Of a stretch of DNA of 64,000 bases, positions 8,696-16,877 are shown piece by piece. The stretch covers positions 186,001 through 250,000 of the forward strand of contig NZ_KB908294.1 in NCBI RefSeq assembly GCF_000382425.1, in the 5' to 3' direction. The notes beneath the pieces were generated by a model. The model was not told the origin of the DNA. It worked only from the letters and a program-made list of their open reading frames with translations, and made no database searches. Source of the DNA: Empedobacter brevis NBRC 14943 = ATCC 43319. Lineage in GTDB: Bacteria > Bacteroidota > Bacteroidia > Flavobacteriales > Weeksellaceae. The first letter of the stretch is position 1. Every line of letters starts with the position of its first letter. The position numbers and the translations under genes are program-made.

Positions 8696-9487
8696 ATGTC
8701 AAAAACAACTCAACGTTCGTTAGCGATTTTACTATCACACGATATGCTTAGTTATATTACCAAAACAACCGACGGAGAATCGACTTCGTTTTCGGATGTT
8801 TATGACTATTCCGTGGATTTTACAAATCTTAACAAAACGGAGATTGAAATTGAACATGAATTGCGCTCAAATTTGACGTTATTACAAGAGTACGATTTTG
8901 TCCATATTTGTTTTTTATCCACGACGATAAATCTTGTTCCGAATCAATTTTCACGTAAACCTTTCGAAGAATTATTATCACTTTCTAATTACAATCCGGT
9001 CGAATTGGCGATAGATTGTCCGTTAGAAAATGTAGAAGCTTCGATTATCTATAATATTCATTATCCGCTGAAAGATATTTTACTTACGTTACCTAACTTG
9101 CAAAATGCACGTTTGTACCATTCGGGTAAATTTTTGATTGATTACGGAATGATCAACTCGAAAAACGATGAAATTTATATCAATTTAATGCATCAAAAAT
9201 TAGAAGTTTGTGTGTTGCGCAATGGAGAATTTATTTTTTATAATCTATTTGAAACAAAAACGAAAGAAGACTTTTTGTTTTACATTTTGTATACATTAAA
9301 TCAATTAAATATTAGTCCAAATACGGTTTCTTTATATGCTTTTGGCGATTTATTAAATTCGCCCGATTATTACGAAACGTTAAAAAAGTACGTTCGTCAT
9401 ATTTCGTTCAACGAAGAAGACAAACAACTTGGACTATATTTTACATTATATAAATTATTCGAATGCGAATCATTTCAGGAACATTAA
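8696..9487 (+). CDS. DUF3822 family protein
   Basis: A 263-residue protein of DUF3822, a Bacteroidota family with an actin/hexokinase-like ATPase fold and no assigned function. The supporting features are the overall pattern and the family's usual position immediately upstream of rsmD. Its last 25 bases overlap the rsmD start (9463), so the two are translationally coupled. No signal peptide or membrane segment is seen, so it is probably cytoplasmic. Confidence 0.75.
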   Translation: MSKTTQRSLAILLSHDMLSYITKTTDGESTSFSDVYDYSVDFTNLNKTEIEIEHELRSNLTLLQEYDFVHICFLSTTINLVPNQFSRKPFEELLSLSNYNPVELAIDCPLENVEASIIYNIHYPLKDILLTLPNLQNARLYHSGKFLIDYGMINSKNDEIYINLMHQKLEVCVLRNGEFIFYNLFETKTKEDFLFYILYTLNQLNISPNTVSLYAFGDLLNSPDYYETLKKYVRHISFNEEDKQLGLYFTLYKLFECESFQEH

Positions 9488-10005
9488 AAGGAAAAAGAAT
9501 CACAGCACCAACTAACTTACCGGTGCGCCCTACAACAGACTTCGCGAAAGAAGCTTTATTTAATATATTAAACAACGAATGGTATTTTGACGAGATTACC
9601 GTCTTAGATTTATTTTCAGGAATAGGAAGTATTTCGTTAGAATTTGCTTCGCGAGGAGCAAAAAAAGTAACGTCTGTCGATAATTTTTATGGCTGTGTAA
9701 AATTTTTAGATGATACAGCAAAACAGTTAAAGTTAGATGATGTGATTTCCACTGTAAAAAGTGATGTGATTAAATACCTGGACAAAAGACCTATTAAAAA
9801 GTTTGATATCATTTTTGCTGATCCTCCTTACGATTTAGATGAAGAAACCTACAAAAAAATTCCTCATCTCATCATGGATAATCAATGGTTAGAAGAAGGA
9901 GGAAACTTTGTATTAGAACATCCTTCAGGTATTTCTTTTGAAGATCATCCCAATTTCATTCAGCATAAAAAATACGGAAACGTACATTTTTCTTTCTTTG
10001 AATAA
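9463..10005 (+). CDS. rsmD: 16S rRNA (guanine(966)-N(2))-methyltransferase RsmD
   Basis: 180 residues. RsmD methylates G966 of 16S rRNA using S-adenosylmethionine. Visible motifs are MRIISGTLKGK at the start, RPTTDFAKEALFNIL, the SAM-binding motif DLFSGIGSISLEFASRGA, and the catalytic DPPYD (FADPPYDLDEE) near residue 120. The gene begins inside the end of the DUF3822 gene, and a hairpin terminator follows. Confidence 0.92.
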   Translation: MRIISGTLKGKRITAPTNLPVRPTTDFAKEALFNILNNEWYFDEITVLDLFSGIGSISLEFASRGAKKVTSVDNFYGCVKFLDDTAKQLKLDDVISTVKSDVIKYLDKRPIKKFDIIFADPPYDLDEETYKKIPHLIMDNQWLEEGGNFVLEHPSGISFEDHPNFIQHKKYGNVHFSFFE

Positions 10006-10030
10006 GTAACATTTTCTTAAAATATTTAAC

Positions 10031-10072
10031 AAATCGGCTATAGGTGATAACTATCAGCCGATTTATTTTTTT
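10031..10072 (+). terminator. Hairpin terminator after rsmD
   Basis: AAATCGGCTATAG pairs with CTAT(C)AGCCGATTT with a one-base bulge, followed by a T-rich run. It ends the DUF3822-rsmD unit. Confidence 0.7.
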
Positions 10073-10091
10073 TATTTATACTAAGTCTAAT

Positions 10092-10099
10092 TAAATTTG
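10092..10099 (+). promoter_or_regulatory. Candidate -7 box TAAATTTG
   Basis: Matches TAnnTTTG, 36 bases before the receptor start codon. No clear -33 TTG is present at the expected distance. Confidence 0.35.
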
Positions 10100-10109
10100 C
10101 ACCATTAAT

Positions 10110-10132
10110 TTATTTAGATTAAATATAGATAA
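10110..10132 (+). promoter_or_regulatory. Possible Fur-type iron operator
   Basis: TTATTTAGA at 10110-10118 looks like one half of an AT-rich Fur-type palindrome. The other half (ATATAGATAA) is imperfect. It lies between the candidate -7 box and the receptor start, where a repressor would block transcription. This is inference from resemblance only. Confidence 0.25.
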
Positions 10133-10135
10133 CAT

Positions 10136-12361
10136 ATGAAAAGGAATAAACTTCTACTCGCAACACTTACTTTACTTAGTTTTTCAGCTGCTTTTGCACA
10201 GGAAACAACTAAGGAGAAGAAAGATTCTATCAATAATTTACAAGAAGTTGAAATTTTTGGAGACCGAAATAAAAAACAAAGAGGGTTAGAAGCTATTACC
10301 CGTTTTCCTGTTTCGCCAAATCAACAAATACAAACTATATCTACAATTTCAGAAAAATTAATTGAAGAACAAGGAGCTCTAACCATTACAGATGCAGCTC
10401 GTAATGTCCCTGGTGTCACGTTGTTTGGTTCTTATGGAGGAAACCGTGAATCAATGTCTATTCGTGGATATCGTGGAACTCCTGTATTAAGAAATGGAGT
10501 GAGACAAGATTCTGATTTTAGAACAGCTGGAGCAATTTCTGATATGCAAGGAATTGAATCTATCCAAGTTATAAAAGGTTCTGCAGCTATTACACAAGGT
10601 GTAGGAAACGGATTAGGTTCTGCTGGTGGTGTTATAAATTTAGTTACTAAAACACCTCGATTTAATAATTCTGGAAACATTGGATTGCGTGTTGGATCTT
10701 GGAATCAAATCCGTACAACATTTGATGTTCAACGTGTTGTTGATGAAGCAAAAACATTTGCTTTTAGAATAAATGGTGCCTACCAACAAGCTGATAGTTA
10801 TAGAGATGTTGTCAACAGTAAAAGATTTTATATCCAACCTTCTGTAGCATGGAGACCTGATGAAAAAACAGAAGTAATCGCAGAAATGGATTATTTAGAT
10901 TTTGACGGAGTACCAGACAGAGGAACTGTTAACTTAGCCGGAGATGACGTACAAGCTTTAGCTAATATGGGACATCGATTCTTAGGTTTTAATACTGATT
11001 TTGATAAGAGCGAAGCAATTACTTACTCACTTCGAGCTACTAGAAATTTGACAGATAAGATTAGTGTTCGCGCTGCATATTATGCTTCTTATAATGACAG
11101 AGATCAGCAAGGAACAGGATTAGGATTAATCAAAAAGGATGGTGAAACTTTATATAATCAACGTTCAAGAAGTTTAAGCCGATCTACCCGTAACGATAGA
11201 AATTCAACTATTCAGATTGATGTAATGGGGAAAGAATTTAAATCAGGAATATTAACATGGAATTGGCAAGCAGGATATGATTACACAACATATCGTGTAG
11301 ATTCAAGAAGTGCTCAAATAGATACCGGAAGAAAAGATCAAAACGGAGATCCTATTTATACAACATCTATTCCTGTTCCTGGTAAAAACATTGAAAATGT
11401 ATTAGGAACAATTGACAATACTATGCCTTCTAATTTTGATTGGAGTCAACTAAATATTAACACTTCTTCTCCCCTTGATGAAGGATATTACTATGGTTTT
11501 ATGACACAACATCATCTTAGTATAACAGATTATGTGAAAGTTGTTGGGGCATTGAGATGGTCATATTCCGGAGTTAATTCTAAAGATGTTTTAGATCCTA
11601 TGATTGGTTTAATGCTTTCTCCTACAAAAAATATAAACATTTTCGGTTCGTATACAACAACTTCAAGTTTAAGAAGTGCAACAAATCCATTAGAACAAGG
11701 AGGAACAGTTGGAACATCAAGAACAAAACAATTTGAAACAGGAGTAAAAACATCATGGTTCAACGATCGTTTCAGAGCAAATGTTACATATTTTGATATG
11801 AAAAATGAAAATCTTTCTTATCAAGTTCTTAATGATGCAGGTAATGCAACTGGATACTATGGTTTAGCTGGTAATCTTAACCGCAAAGGAATTGAATTTG
11901 ATATTTCTGGACGTATATTACCTAATTTACAAGTCTTATTAGGATATGCTTATTTAGATGCTACATACGAAGATTCTCCTGCTTATGTAAATGGATCTCG
12001 ACCAATGAACGCTCCATACAATACAGCCAATGCCTGGATACAATACAAATTCCAAAACACAAACTCATTTGTTGATGGACTTTCCTTATCTGCAGGTGTA
12101 TATTATGTAGGTTCTCGCCCTGTAAACGAATACGCTCAAAAAACATTTTTACACAATACAACACCAGGTGTAAAACCATTCTTAATGCCAGAATACACAA
12201 CGCTTAATGCTCAAGTTGGTTATTCATTAAAAAGATTTGATTTCCGTTTATTCTTTAATAACATTACAGACGAAATCGGATATAACTCATATTATCGTGG
12301 TGGATACATCAACCAAATTGATCCATTCAATATGGCCGGACAAATTGTATTTAAATTCTAA
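10136..12361 (+). CDS. TonB-dependent siderophore receptor
   Basis: A 741-residue outer-membrane receptor. The signal peptide ends at AFA-Q (about residue 22). A TonB-box-like stretch (NLQEVEIFGD) follows, then a plug domain (about 60-180, with NVPGVTLFGSYG, SIRGYRGTPVLRNGV, GIESIQVIKGSAAI and AGGVINLVTKTP), then the 22-strand barrel ending in an aromatic residue (IVFKF). The RGYRGTPVLRNGVR pattern and the plug are typical of ferric-siderophore receptors (FhuA/FpvA-like) rather than SusC types. It lacks an N-terminal STN signalling domain, so no sigma/anti-sigma control is expected. The ligand cannot be named. Confidence 0.88.
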   Translation: MKRNKLLLATLTLLSFSAAFAQETTKEKKDSINNLQEVEIFGDRNKKQRGLEAITRFPVSPNQQIQTISTISEKLIEEQGALTITDAARNVPGVTLFGSYGGNRESMSIRGYRGTPVLRNGVRQDSDFRTAGAISDMQGIESIQVIKGSAAITQGVGNGLGSAGGVINLVTKTPRFNNSGNIGLRVGSWNQIRTTFDVQRVVDEAKTFAFRINGAYQQADSYRDVVNSKRFYIQPSVAWRPDEKTEVIAEMDYLDFDGVPDRGTVNLAGDDVQALANMGHRFLGFNTDFDKSEAITYSLRATRNLTDKISVRAAYYASYNDRDQQGTGLGLIKKDGETLYNQRSRSLSRSTRNDRNSTIQIDVMGKEFKSGILTWNWQAGYDYTTYRVDSRSAQIDTGRKDQNGDPIYTTSIPVPGKNIENVLGTIDNTMPSNFDWSQLNINTSSPLDEGYYYGFMTQHHLSITDYVKVVGALRWSYSGVNSKDVLDPMIGLMLSPTKNINIFGSYTTTSSLRSATNPLEQGGTVGTSRTKQFETGVKTSWFNDRFRANVTYFDMKNENLSYQVLNDAGNATGYYGLAGNLNRKGIEFDISGRILPNLQVLLGYAYLDATYEDSPAYVNGSRPMNAPYNTANAWIQYKFQNTNSFVDGLSLSAGVYYVGSRPVNEYAQKTFLHNTTPGVKPFLMPEYTTLNAQVGYSLKRFDFRLFFNNITDEIGYNSYYRGGYINQIDPFNMAGQIVFKF

Positions 12362-12404
12362 TTTTTCTCAGAGTTAAAACATATTTTTAGCATTTTAAAA
12401 TAGG

Positions 12405-12434
12405 AAAGCGGCAGTTTTATAAACTGTCGCTTTT
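12405..12434 (+). terminator. Hairpin terminator after the receptor gene
   Basis: AAAGCG-CAGTTT pairs with AAACTG-CGCTTT with one mismatch, followed by a T-rich tail. Confidence 0.7.
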
Positions 12435-12482
12435 ATTTATTGTAGAATTGGCTTAACTTCCCTCAAAATTATTTTGAAATAT

Positions 12483-12971
12483 ATGAAAACAAAACTTACT
12501 GCTTTATTGATATTTTTCTGTTCCGTTTTTTCATTTGCACAAACAGAAAACACCTTAAAAACAATTCCCGAATTTTCTTTTGTTAAAATGCAATCTGATG
12601 GAATTTTTAATTCAAAAGATATCAAAAAAGGAAAACAAACATTAATCGCACTATTTTCGCCAACATGTATTCATTGCCAATTGGCGCTGAATCATTTTAA
12701 TAATAATTACGACGAACATTTAAAAAACACACAAGTTATTCTGGTCTCAGAGTATGAAGCAAAAGATGTTTTACCTTTCTTAAAGCAACATGCCCCAAAA
12801 TTTGTTGACAATAAAAATGTTGAGTTATTATATGATTCAAACTACGAGTTCGGTCCTATTTTTCAGCCAACATCCATTCCTACCTTCTATTTATTTGATA
12901 AGGATAAAAACTTAATCACCATCAAAAAAGGTTCTGTCGAAGCAAATCAGATTTTTAATTATTTAAAATAA
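12483..12971 (+). CDS. Secreted thioredoxin-like (TlpA/redoxin-type) protein
   Basis: 162 residues from the ATG at 12483. An in-frame TTG three codons earlier is unlikely. A signal peptide ends near SFAQ, so the protein acts in the periplasm. The thioredoxin motif is CIHC (SPTCIHCQLAL, about residues 62-65), and the cis-proline loop is SIPTFYLF. It probably reduces or exchanges disulfides, as TlpA-like proteins do. It follows the receptor gene but is separated from it by a terminator, so a functional tie is uncertain. Confidence 0.8.
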   Translation: MKTKLTALLIFFCSVFSFAQTENTLKTIPEFSFVKMQSDGIFNSKDIKKGKQTLIALFSPTCIHCQLALNHFNNNYDEHLKNTQVILVSEYEAKDVLPFLKQHAPKFVDNKNVELLYDSNYEFGPIFQPTSIPTFYLFDKDKNLITIKKGSVEANQIFNYLK

Positions 12972-12983
12972 TAATCTATAAAT

Positions 12984-13014
12984 AAAAAATCCCACTCATG
13001 GAGTGGGATTTTTT
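12984..13014. terminator. Bidirectional hairpin terminator
   Basis: CCCACTC pairs with GAGTGGG around ATG, flanked by A6T and AT6. It sits between convergent genes. Confidence 0.85.
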
Positions 13015-13033
13015 ATTTATATGTAATCTAAGA

Positions 13034-13981
13034 TTATTTACCTTGTTGAGCTTGGGCTTCAAATTGTTTTTGCAACTCTTTGATTTGCTCTTCTGATAAA
13101 CCTTGACCTTGCGCACCTGGCTGTCCTTGCGGAGCAGCTTGTCCTTCTTTAAAGTCTACCAACTCTACTTCGAACTCTAATGCTTGGTTTGGTCCAATTT
13201 GTCCACCTGGCGCTCCCATTTCACCGTAACCTAAGTTAGCAGGAATATAGAATTTGTATTTAGCTCCTTTAGACATTAACTGTAACCCTTCTGACCATCC
13301 AGGAATAACTTGGCTCAAAGGAAATTCAACACCTCCTTTTGCTTCCGGGTTTTTATCTGTACTATCAAACGTTTTACCAGTAGCTAAAATTTTACCAGTG
13401 TATTTTACTTTAACAATACTATTTATAGTTGGCTTTGCACCATTTCCTTCTTTCTCTACCACATAAACTAGTCCTGAAGCAGTTGATTTAGCACCTGAAG
13501 ATTTTTTCTTTTCTTCTACTAATTTAGCAGATTCATCTGAATTTTTCTTCACTAATTTTTGTTGGTTATTTTTTGCATAAGTATCCAAAATACCCATTCC
13601 GGCTTCTTGTGTAATCAACAATTTTTTGTGACGTACAACATCCATAATCCCTTGAACAATAATATCTTTGTCCATTTGATCCAATTGTTGTTGGTTGATA
13701 ACCGTCTCAATTTGTTGACCAACTTGCTGACCAATAGCATATGATTCTCTACTTTCTTTTCCAGCTTTTAAATAATCTCTGATCCCTTTTTCTAATTGAT
13801 CATAGTTGATACTATCTGTCTCAACTAATCGCCCTCCAAGACCTTTGATTTGCTCTCCAAGCCCAGTACCAAATGCATATGACGCTTTTTGATCGTCATT
13901 TTCTAATTTGTCTACAGATTTTCCTTTGTTACAAGACGCTAACGACGCAACAACAAAAATCCCTAAAAGAACTTTTTTCAT
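13034..13981 (-). CDS. FKBP-type peptidyl-prolyl isomerase lipoprotein (Mip/FkpA-like)
   Basis: 315 residues. A lipoprotein signal ends in LASC (C17). An FKBP_N dimerisation helix region (about 27-150) begins ENDDQKASYAFGTGLG. The FKBP_C domain (about 170-277) keeps the active-site pattern YTGKIL, FDST, VIPGWSEGL, KFYIPANLGYG and LEFEVELVDF. The C-terminal 35 residues are rich in Gln and Gly, low-complexity and probably disordered. It should assist folding of periplasmic or outer-membrane proteins. Confidence 0.9.
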   Translation of the reverse strand: MKKVLLGIFVVASLASCNKGKSVDKLENDDQKASYAFGTGLGEQIKGLGGRLVETDSINYDQLEKGIRDYLKAGKESRESYAIGQQVGQQIETVINQQQLDQMDKDIIVQGIMDVVRHKKLLITQEAGMGILDTYAKNNQQKLVKKNSDESAKLVEEKKKSSGAKSTASGLVYVVEKEGNGAKPTINSIVKVKYTGKILATGKTFDSTDKNPEAKGGVEFPLSQVIPGWSEGLQLMSKGAKYKFYIPANLGYGEMGAPGGQIGPNQALEFEVELVDFKEGQAAPQGQPGAQGQGLSEEQIKELQKQFEAQAQQGK

Positions 13982-14022
13982 TATTTATAAAAATTTATTG
14001 CAAGTTTAATAAGAAACTTTCA

Positions 14023-15755
14023 TTAATCATACAAATCTAACCCAAATTCTTCTTTTAATTTTAACAAAATGGGGTTTTTATCTAATAATTTCTCAAATTT
14101 CTCTTTATTGGATAAAATATGATTCTCTGCTTCTTTTTCCGAAAACTTAATTTGTATCGTAAAATAGTGATTCTTAAGAAACACCCTCAGGCTATTTCTA
14201 ATTCTATCTTTATACTCTTCAAACTCTTGTTTTGATGAATGTGAAGTAAACTCAAAAATCACTTCATCCCCTGCCAAATCAAGATTTGTAGTCATCAAAG
14301 CATTGTATGACGGAATATTATGTTCAATTTTTAATCGATCCAAGAACCGCTTCCAACCTTCTTTTACTTGCTCGAGAGTGAATTCTTCCCGAGGCAAATC
14401 ATTCCGTAAAATTTCTTCTTGATGTTCTTCTACCTTTGCGCCAGGTAAAGCCATTTTCAAACTAAATGAGGAACTTCTATTTGCCTTAATTGGTTTAGCA
14501 GCACGCGTATATTCTTTGATTTCATCAGAGATCAACGTTTTGTTTACGTGAGAAACCGACGATGATAAATGTTGTTCATTGATTTGAACCGAAGTAATTT
14601 GTTGAACCTGAGGATCAGTGACTTTTGAATGTTCTTGTTGTTCCGAAAAATAAAATGTAGGTGGAACTATTCTATACTTTTTTTTTTAAGCCCATTTTCT
14701 TCTGCTGTCAAAGAGGCCAATTGCATTAAGGCAATTTCAACTGTCAAACGTGGATTCTTACTCGATTTATAATTTAAATCTGCTTCATTACAAATTTCAA
14801 TTGCTCCAAATAAAAACACTGCTGAACATTTTTGTGCATGCTCCAAATATTTTGCTTTTATTCGTTCTCCCACCTCCAATAAACTTACTGTATTCGCAGT
14901 TTTTGCCATCAATAAATCTCGAAAATGAGCACCTAAACCGCATATAAAAAGATGAGCATCAAACCCTTTATTCAAAATATCATTCAATTGTAACATTGCT
15001 TGTGGAATATCATTTTCCAAACAAGCATCTGTCATCTTGAAATAATAATCGTAATCCAGAACATTTAAGTTTTCGGCAACTGAAGAATACGTTAAGTTTT
15101 TATTCGTAAAAGTTGCCATTCTATCAAAAATTGACAATGAGTCGCGCAAGGCTCCATCTGCTTTTTGTGCAATCAAATGTAAGGCATCATCCTCAAATGT
15201 CACCTGTTCTTTTCCTGCGACATTTTTCAAATGACCTTTGATTTCTTCAACTCCTATTCGTTTGAAATCGTAAATCTGACAACGAGAAAGAATTGTAGGA
15301 ATAATCTTATGTTTTTCTGTAGTCGCCAAAATAAAAATAGCATGCGCAGGCGGTTCTTCCAACGTTTTCAAAAAAGCATTGAAAGCAGCTGTAGACAACA
15401 TATGAACCTCATCAATAATGTACACACGATACTTTCCTATCTGTGGAACAATACGAACCTGATCTATCAAATTTCGAATATCGTCAACCGAATTGTTTGA
15501 AGCTGCATCTAATTCAAAAATATTGAACGCAAAATCCTGATCACCTTCTACACCATTTTCTTCATTGATTTTGCGCGCCAAAATTCGTGCGCATGTTGTT
15601 TTTCCTACTCCTCTTGGTCCACAAAATAAAAGAGCTTGTGGCAATTGGTTTGACTTTATCGCCTGTTCCAAAGTATTTGTAATAGACGCTTGTCCTACTA
15701 CATCTTCAAAATTTAGCGGGCGATATTTTCTGGCTGAAACAACAAAATTTTCCAT
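14023..15755 (-). CDS. dnaX: DNA polymerase III tau subunit, full length by frameshift or slippage
   Basis: A 577-residue product requires a -1 shift (or one extra transcribed A) at the ten-A run. Residues 1-359 are shared with gamma, and 360-577 are the tau-specific tail in the second frame. From the A-run the tail frame stays open to 14023 with no stop. Its last 130 residues (EGWKRFLDRL, then FTSHSSKQEFEEYKDRI) look like the C-terminal domain of flavobacterial DnaX. That frame has a TAA at the start of the A-run and no good start codon, so the tail is unlikely to be a separate gene. Tau links the clamp loader to the polymerase core and helicase. An error of one base in the homopolymer would also explain the split. 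Confidence 0.75.
14667..15755 (-). CDS. dnaX: DNA polymerase III gamma subunit (short dnaX product)
   Basis: The zero-frame product has 362 residues and stops at TAG (14667-14669), 8 bases after the A-run. It contains AAA+ domains I-III of the clamp loader: Walker A GPRGVGKTT (46-54), Walker B IIDEVHML (113-120), sensor 1 LATTE (143-147) and the SRC motif (157-159). The cut falls at the end of domain III, where gamma ends in species that make both forms. The four-cysteine zinc module usual between Walker A and B is missing; the segment ARKINEENGV to NIFELDAASNNS holds no Cys. I believe this is usual in flavobacteria, but I could not check it. Confidence 0.85.
   Translation of the reverse strand: MENFVVSARKYRPLNFEDVVGQASITNTLEQAIKSNQLPQALLFCGPRGVGKTTCARILARKINEENGVEGDQDFAFNIFELDAASNNSVDDIRNLIDQVRIVPQIGKYRVYIIDEVHMLSTAAFNAFLKTLEEPPAHAIFILATTEKHKIIPTILSRCQIYDFKRIGVEEIKGHLKNVAGKEQVTFEDDALHLIAQKADGALRDSLSIFDRMATFTNKNLTYSSVAENLNVLDYDYYFKMTDACLENDIPQAMLQLNDILNKGFDAHLFICGLGAHFRDLLMAKTANTVSLLEVGERIKAKYLEHAQKCSAVFLFGAIEICNEADLNYKSSKNPRLTVEIALMQLASLTAEENGLKKKSIE
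14678..14687 (-). promoter_or_regulatory. A10 slippery run in dnaX
   Basis: On the minus strand the reading is CTT AAA AAA AAA AGT ATA GAA TAG. Slipping back one base gives AAG TAT AGA ATA and opens the tau frame. A +1 shift gives GTA TAG and stops at once. Ten As satisfy both a ribosomal -1 site and RNA-polymerase slippage. A weak five-pair stem (GTTCC/GGAAC, 18-base loop) lies about 10 bases downstream; I see no strong Shine-Dalgarno-like stimulator upstream. Confidence 0.7.
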
Positions 15756-15762
15756 ACAATTG

Positions 15763-15770
15763 CAAATATA
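15763..15770 (-). promoter_or_regulatory. Candidate -7 box TATATTTG for dnaX
   Basis: Minus-strand TATATTTG ends 8 bases before the dnaX ATG. Transcription starting 5-7 bases beyond it would give an mRNA with almost no leader. Confidence 0.4.
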
Positions 15771-15830
15771 ATGGTTTTAACTTTCTAATAAAAATTCTTT
15801 CAATTCTCACCGCTCAATTCCGATTTTTTT

Positions 15831-15847
15831 TATAAATTCCACAAGTA
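15831..15847 (+). promoter_or_regulatory. Shared 17-base motif, copy 1 (possible AraC-family operator)
   Basis: TATAAATTCCACAAGTA lies 72 bases before the AraC-type gene. It matches the motif at 16791 in 14 of 17 positions, with the three differences in the middle. It may be an autoregulatory site. Confidence 0.4.
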
Positions 15848-15902
15848 AAAAATTATAAATTATTCCGGACATTATTCTAATTCTTTCTTAATTTCTAATA
15901 AA

Positions 15903-16763
15903 ATGCAAAATTCCGAAAGTCAAGATTCAATACCTATCATCAGTATACAAGGTTTTCGACAAGGACAGCTTGCTGGTCGAGACGAATTATTGTTTAACGA
16001 ATTGCACGGCGAACGACATATAGATAAACCGCACAAGCACGATTTCTTTGTCATTATACTTTTTGACAAAGCTTCAGGCACACATAGTATAGATTCTAAA
16101 GATTACCCGATTGGAAATCGGGAAATACATGTTTTGTTCCCGGGACAAATGCATAAGTGGGCTATCAATGACGGAACAATTGGTTATCAATTGATGACGG
16201 AACGATCATTTTTCGAACAATTTGCGCCATATTTCCGTTTCTCATTTACCAATTACCAAAATCATCCTGTCATCAAATTATCAGACGAGGCTTTCTCGAA
16301 ATTGATGTATGAATTTGATGCCATTAAAGAAGAATTAAAATCAGAAAACTCGTTGGTCCATTTAATTCATGCACGAGCAGCTGTTATTGCTGCAATCGTA
16401 AGTAAAGAAGCGGAACATATTTTTACCGAATTTAAAGTTTATCAATCCAATCCCAGATTAGCTAAATTTAATATGCTAATTGATGAATTTTACAAAGAAG
16501 AGAAGTCTGTAGCTTTTTATGCTGATAAATTACATATTTCTGCTAATTACCTGAATATTTTGTGCAAAAAACATTTAAAAGTTTCGGCTACTCAACTTAT
16601 TCAACAACGAGTGTATATAGAAGCTAAAAGACTCTTAAAATCAGATCATCTTTCGATCAAAGAAATTGCTTATGAATTAGGTTTTTCTGATCATGCCTAT
16701 TTTTCTAATTTCTTTAAAGCTCAAACAGGTAGCACACCTACTCAATTTCGAATTCAAAAATAG
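15903..16763 (+). CDS. AraC family transcriptional regulator
   Basis: 286 residues. The N-terminal half is a cupin-like ligand-sensing domain (HKHDFFVIILFDKASGTHSID, residues about 43-65, and EIHVLFPGQMHKWAI). The C-terminal 100 residues carry the two helix-turn-helix motifs of the AraC family (FYADKLHISANYLNILCKKH and IKEIAYELGFSDHAYFSNFFK). It faces the same way as the amidohydrolase genes that follow and shares an upstream motif with them, so it is a good candidate for their regulator. The effector is unknown. Confidence 0.9.
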   Translation: MQNSESQDSIPIISIQGFRQGQLAGRDELLFNELHGERHIDKPHKHDFFVIILFDKASGTHSIDSKDYPIGNREIHVLFPGQMHKWAINDGTIGYQLMTERSFFEQFAPYFRFSFTNYQNHPVIKLSDEAFSKLMYEFDAIKEELKSENSLVHLIHARAAVIAAIVSKEAEHIFTEFKVYQSNPRLAKFNMLIDEFYKEEKSVAFYADKLHISANYLNILCKKHLKVSATQLIQQRVYIEAKRLLKSDHLSIKEIAYELGFSDHAYFSNFFKAQTGSTPTQFRIQK

Positions 16764-16780
16764 ATTATTCACACTGATAA

Positions 16781-16807
16781 AAGATTTATTTATAAATCTT
16801 ACAAGTA
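16781..16807 (+). promoter_or_regulatory. Palindrome plus shared 17-base motif, copy 2
   Basis: A 9-base-pair palindrome (AAGATTTAT, TT, ATAAATCTT) at 16781-16800 overlaps TATAAATCTTACAAGTA at 16791-16807, the near copy of the site upstream of the AraC gene. It lies 87 bases before the first amidohydrolase. No T-tract follows the palindrome, so an operator fits better than a terminator. Confidence 0.4.
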
Positions 16808-16877
16808 TCTGCAGTTTTTGTAATATTCTAATAAACATTATTTCAAGTACTTTGTTCTAAACAAATTAAAGATCATA

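Noticed and set aside
14023-14535. Stand-alone gene of 170 codons starting at TTG
   Set aside because: It has no good start codon, lies in frame with the shifted dnaX tail, and its sequence fits the tau C-terminus. It is treated as part of dnaX.
16781-16800. Palindrome as terminator of the AraC gene
   Set aside because: No T-run follows it on the plus strand, and it overlaps the shared motif, so an operator is more likely.
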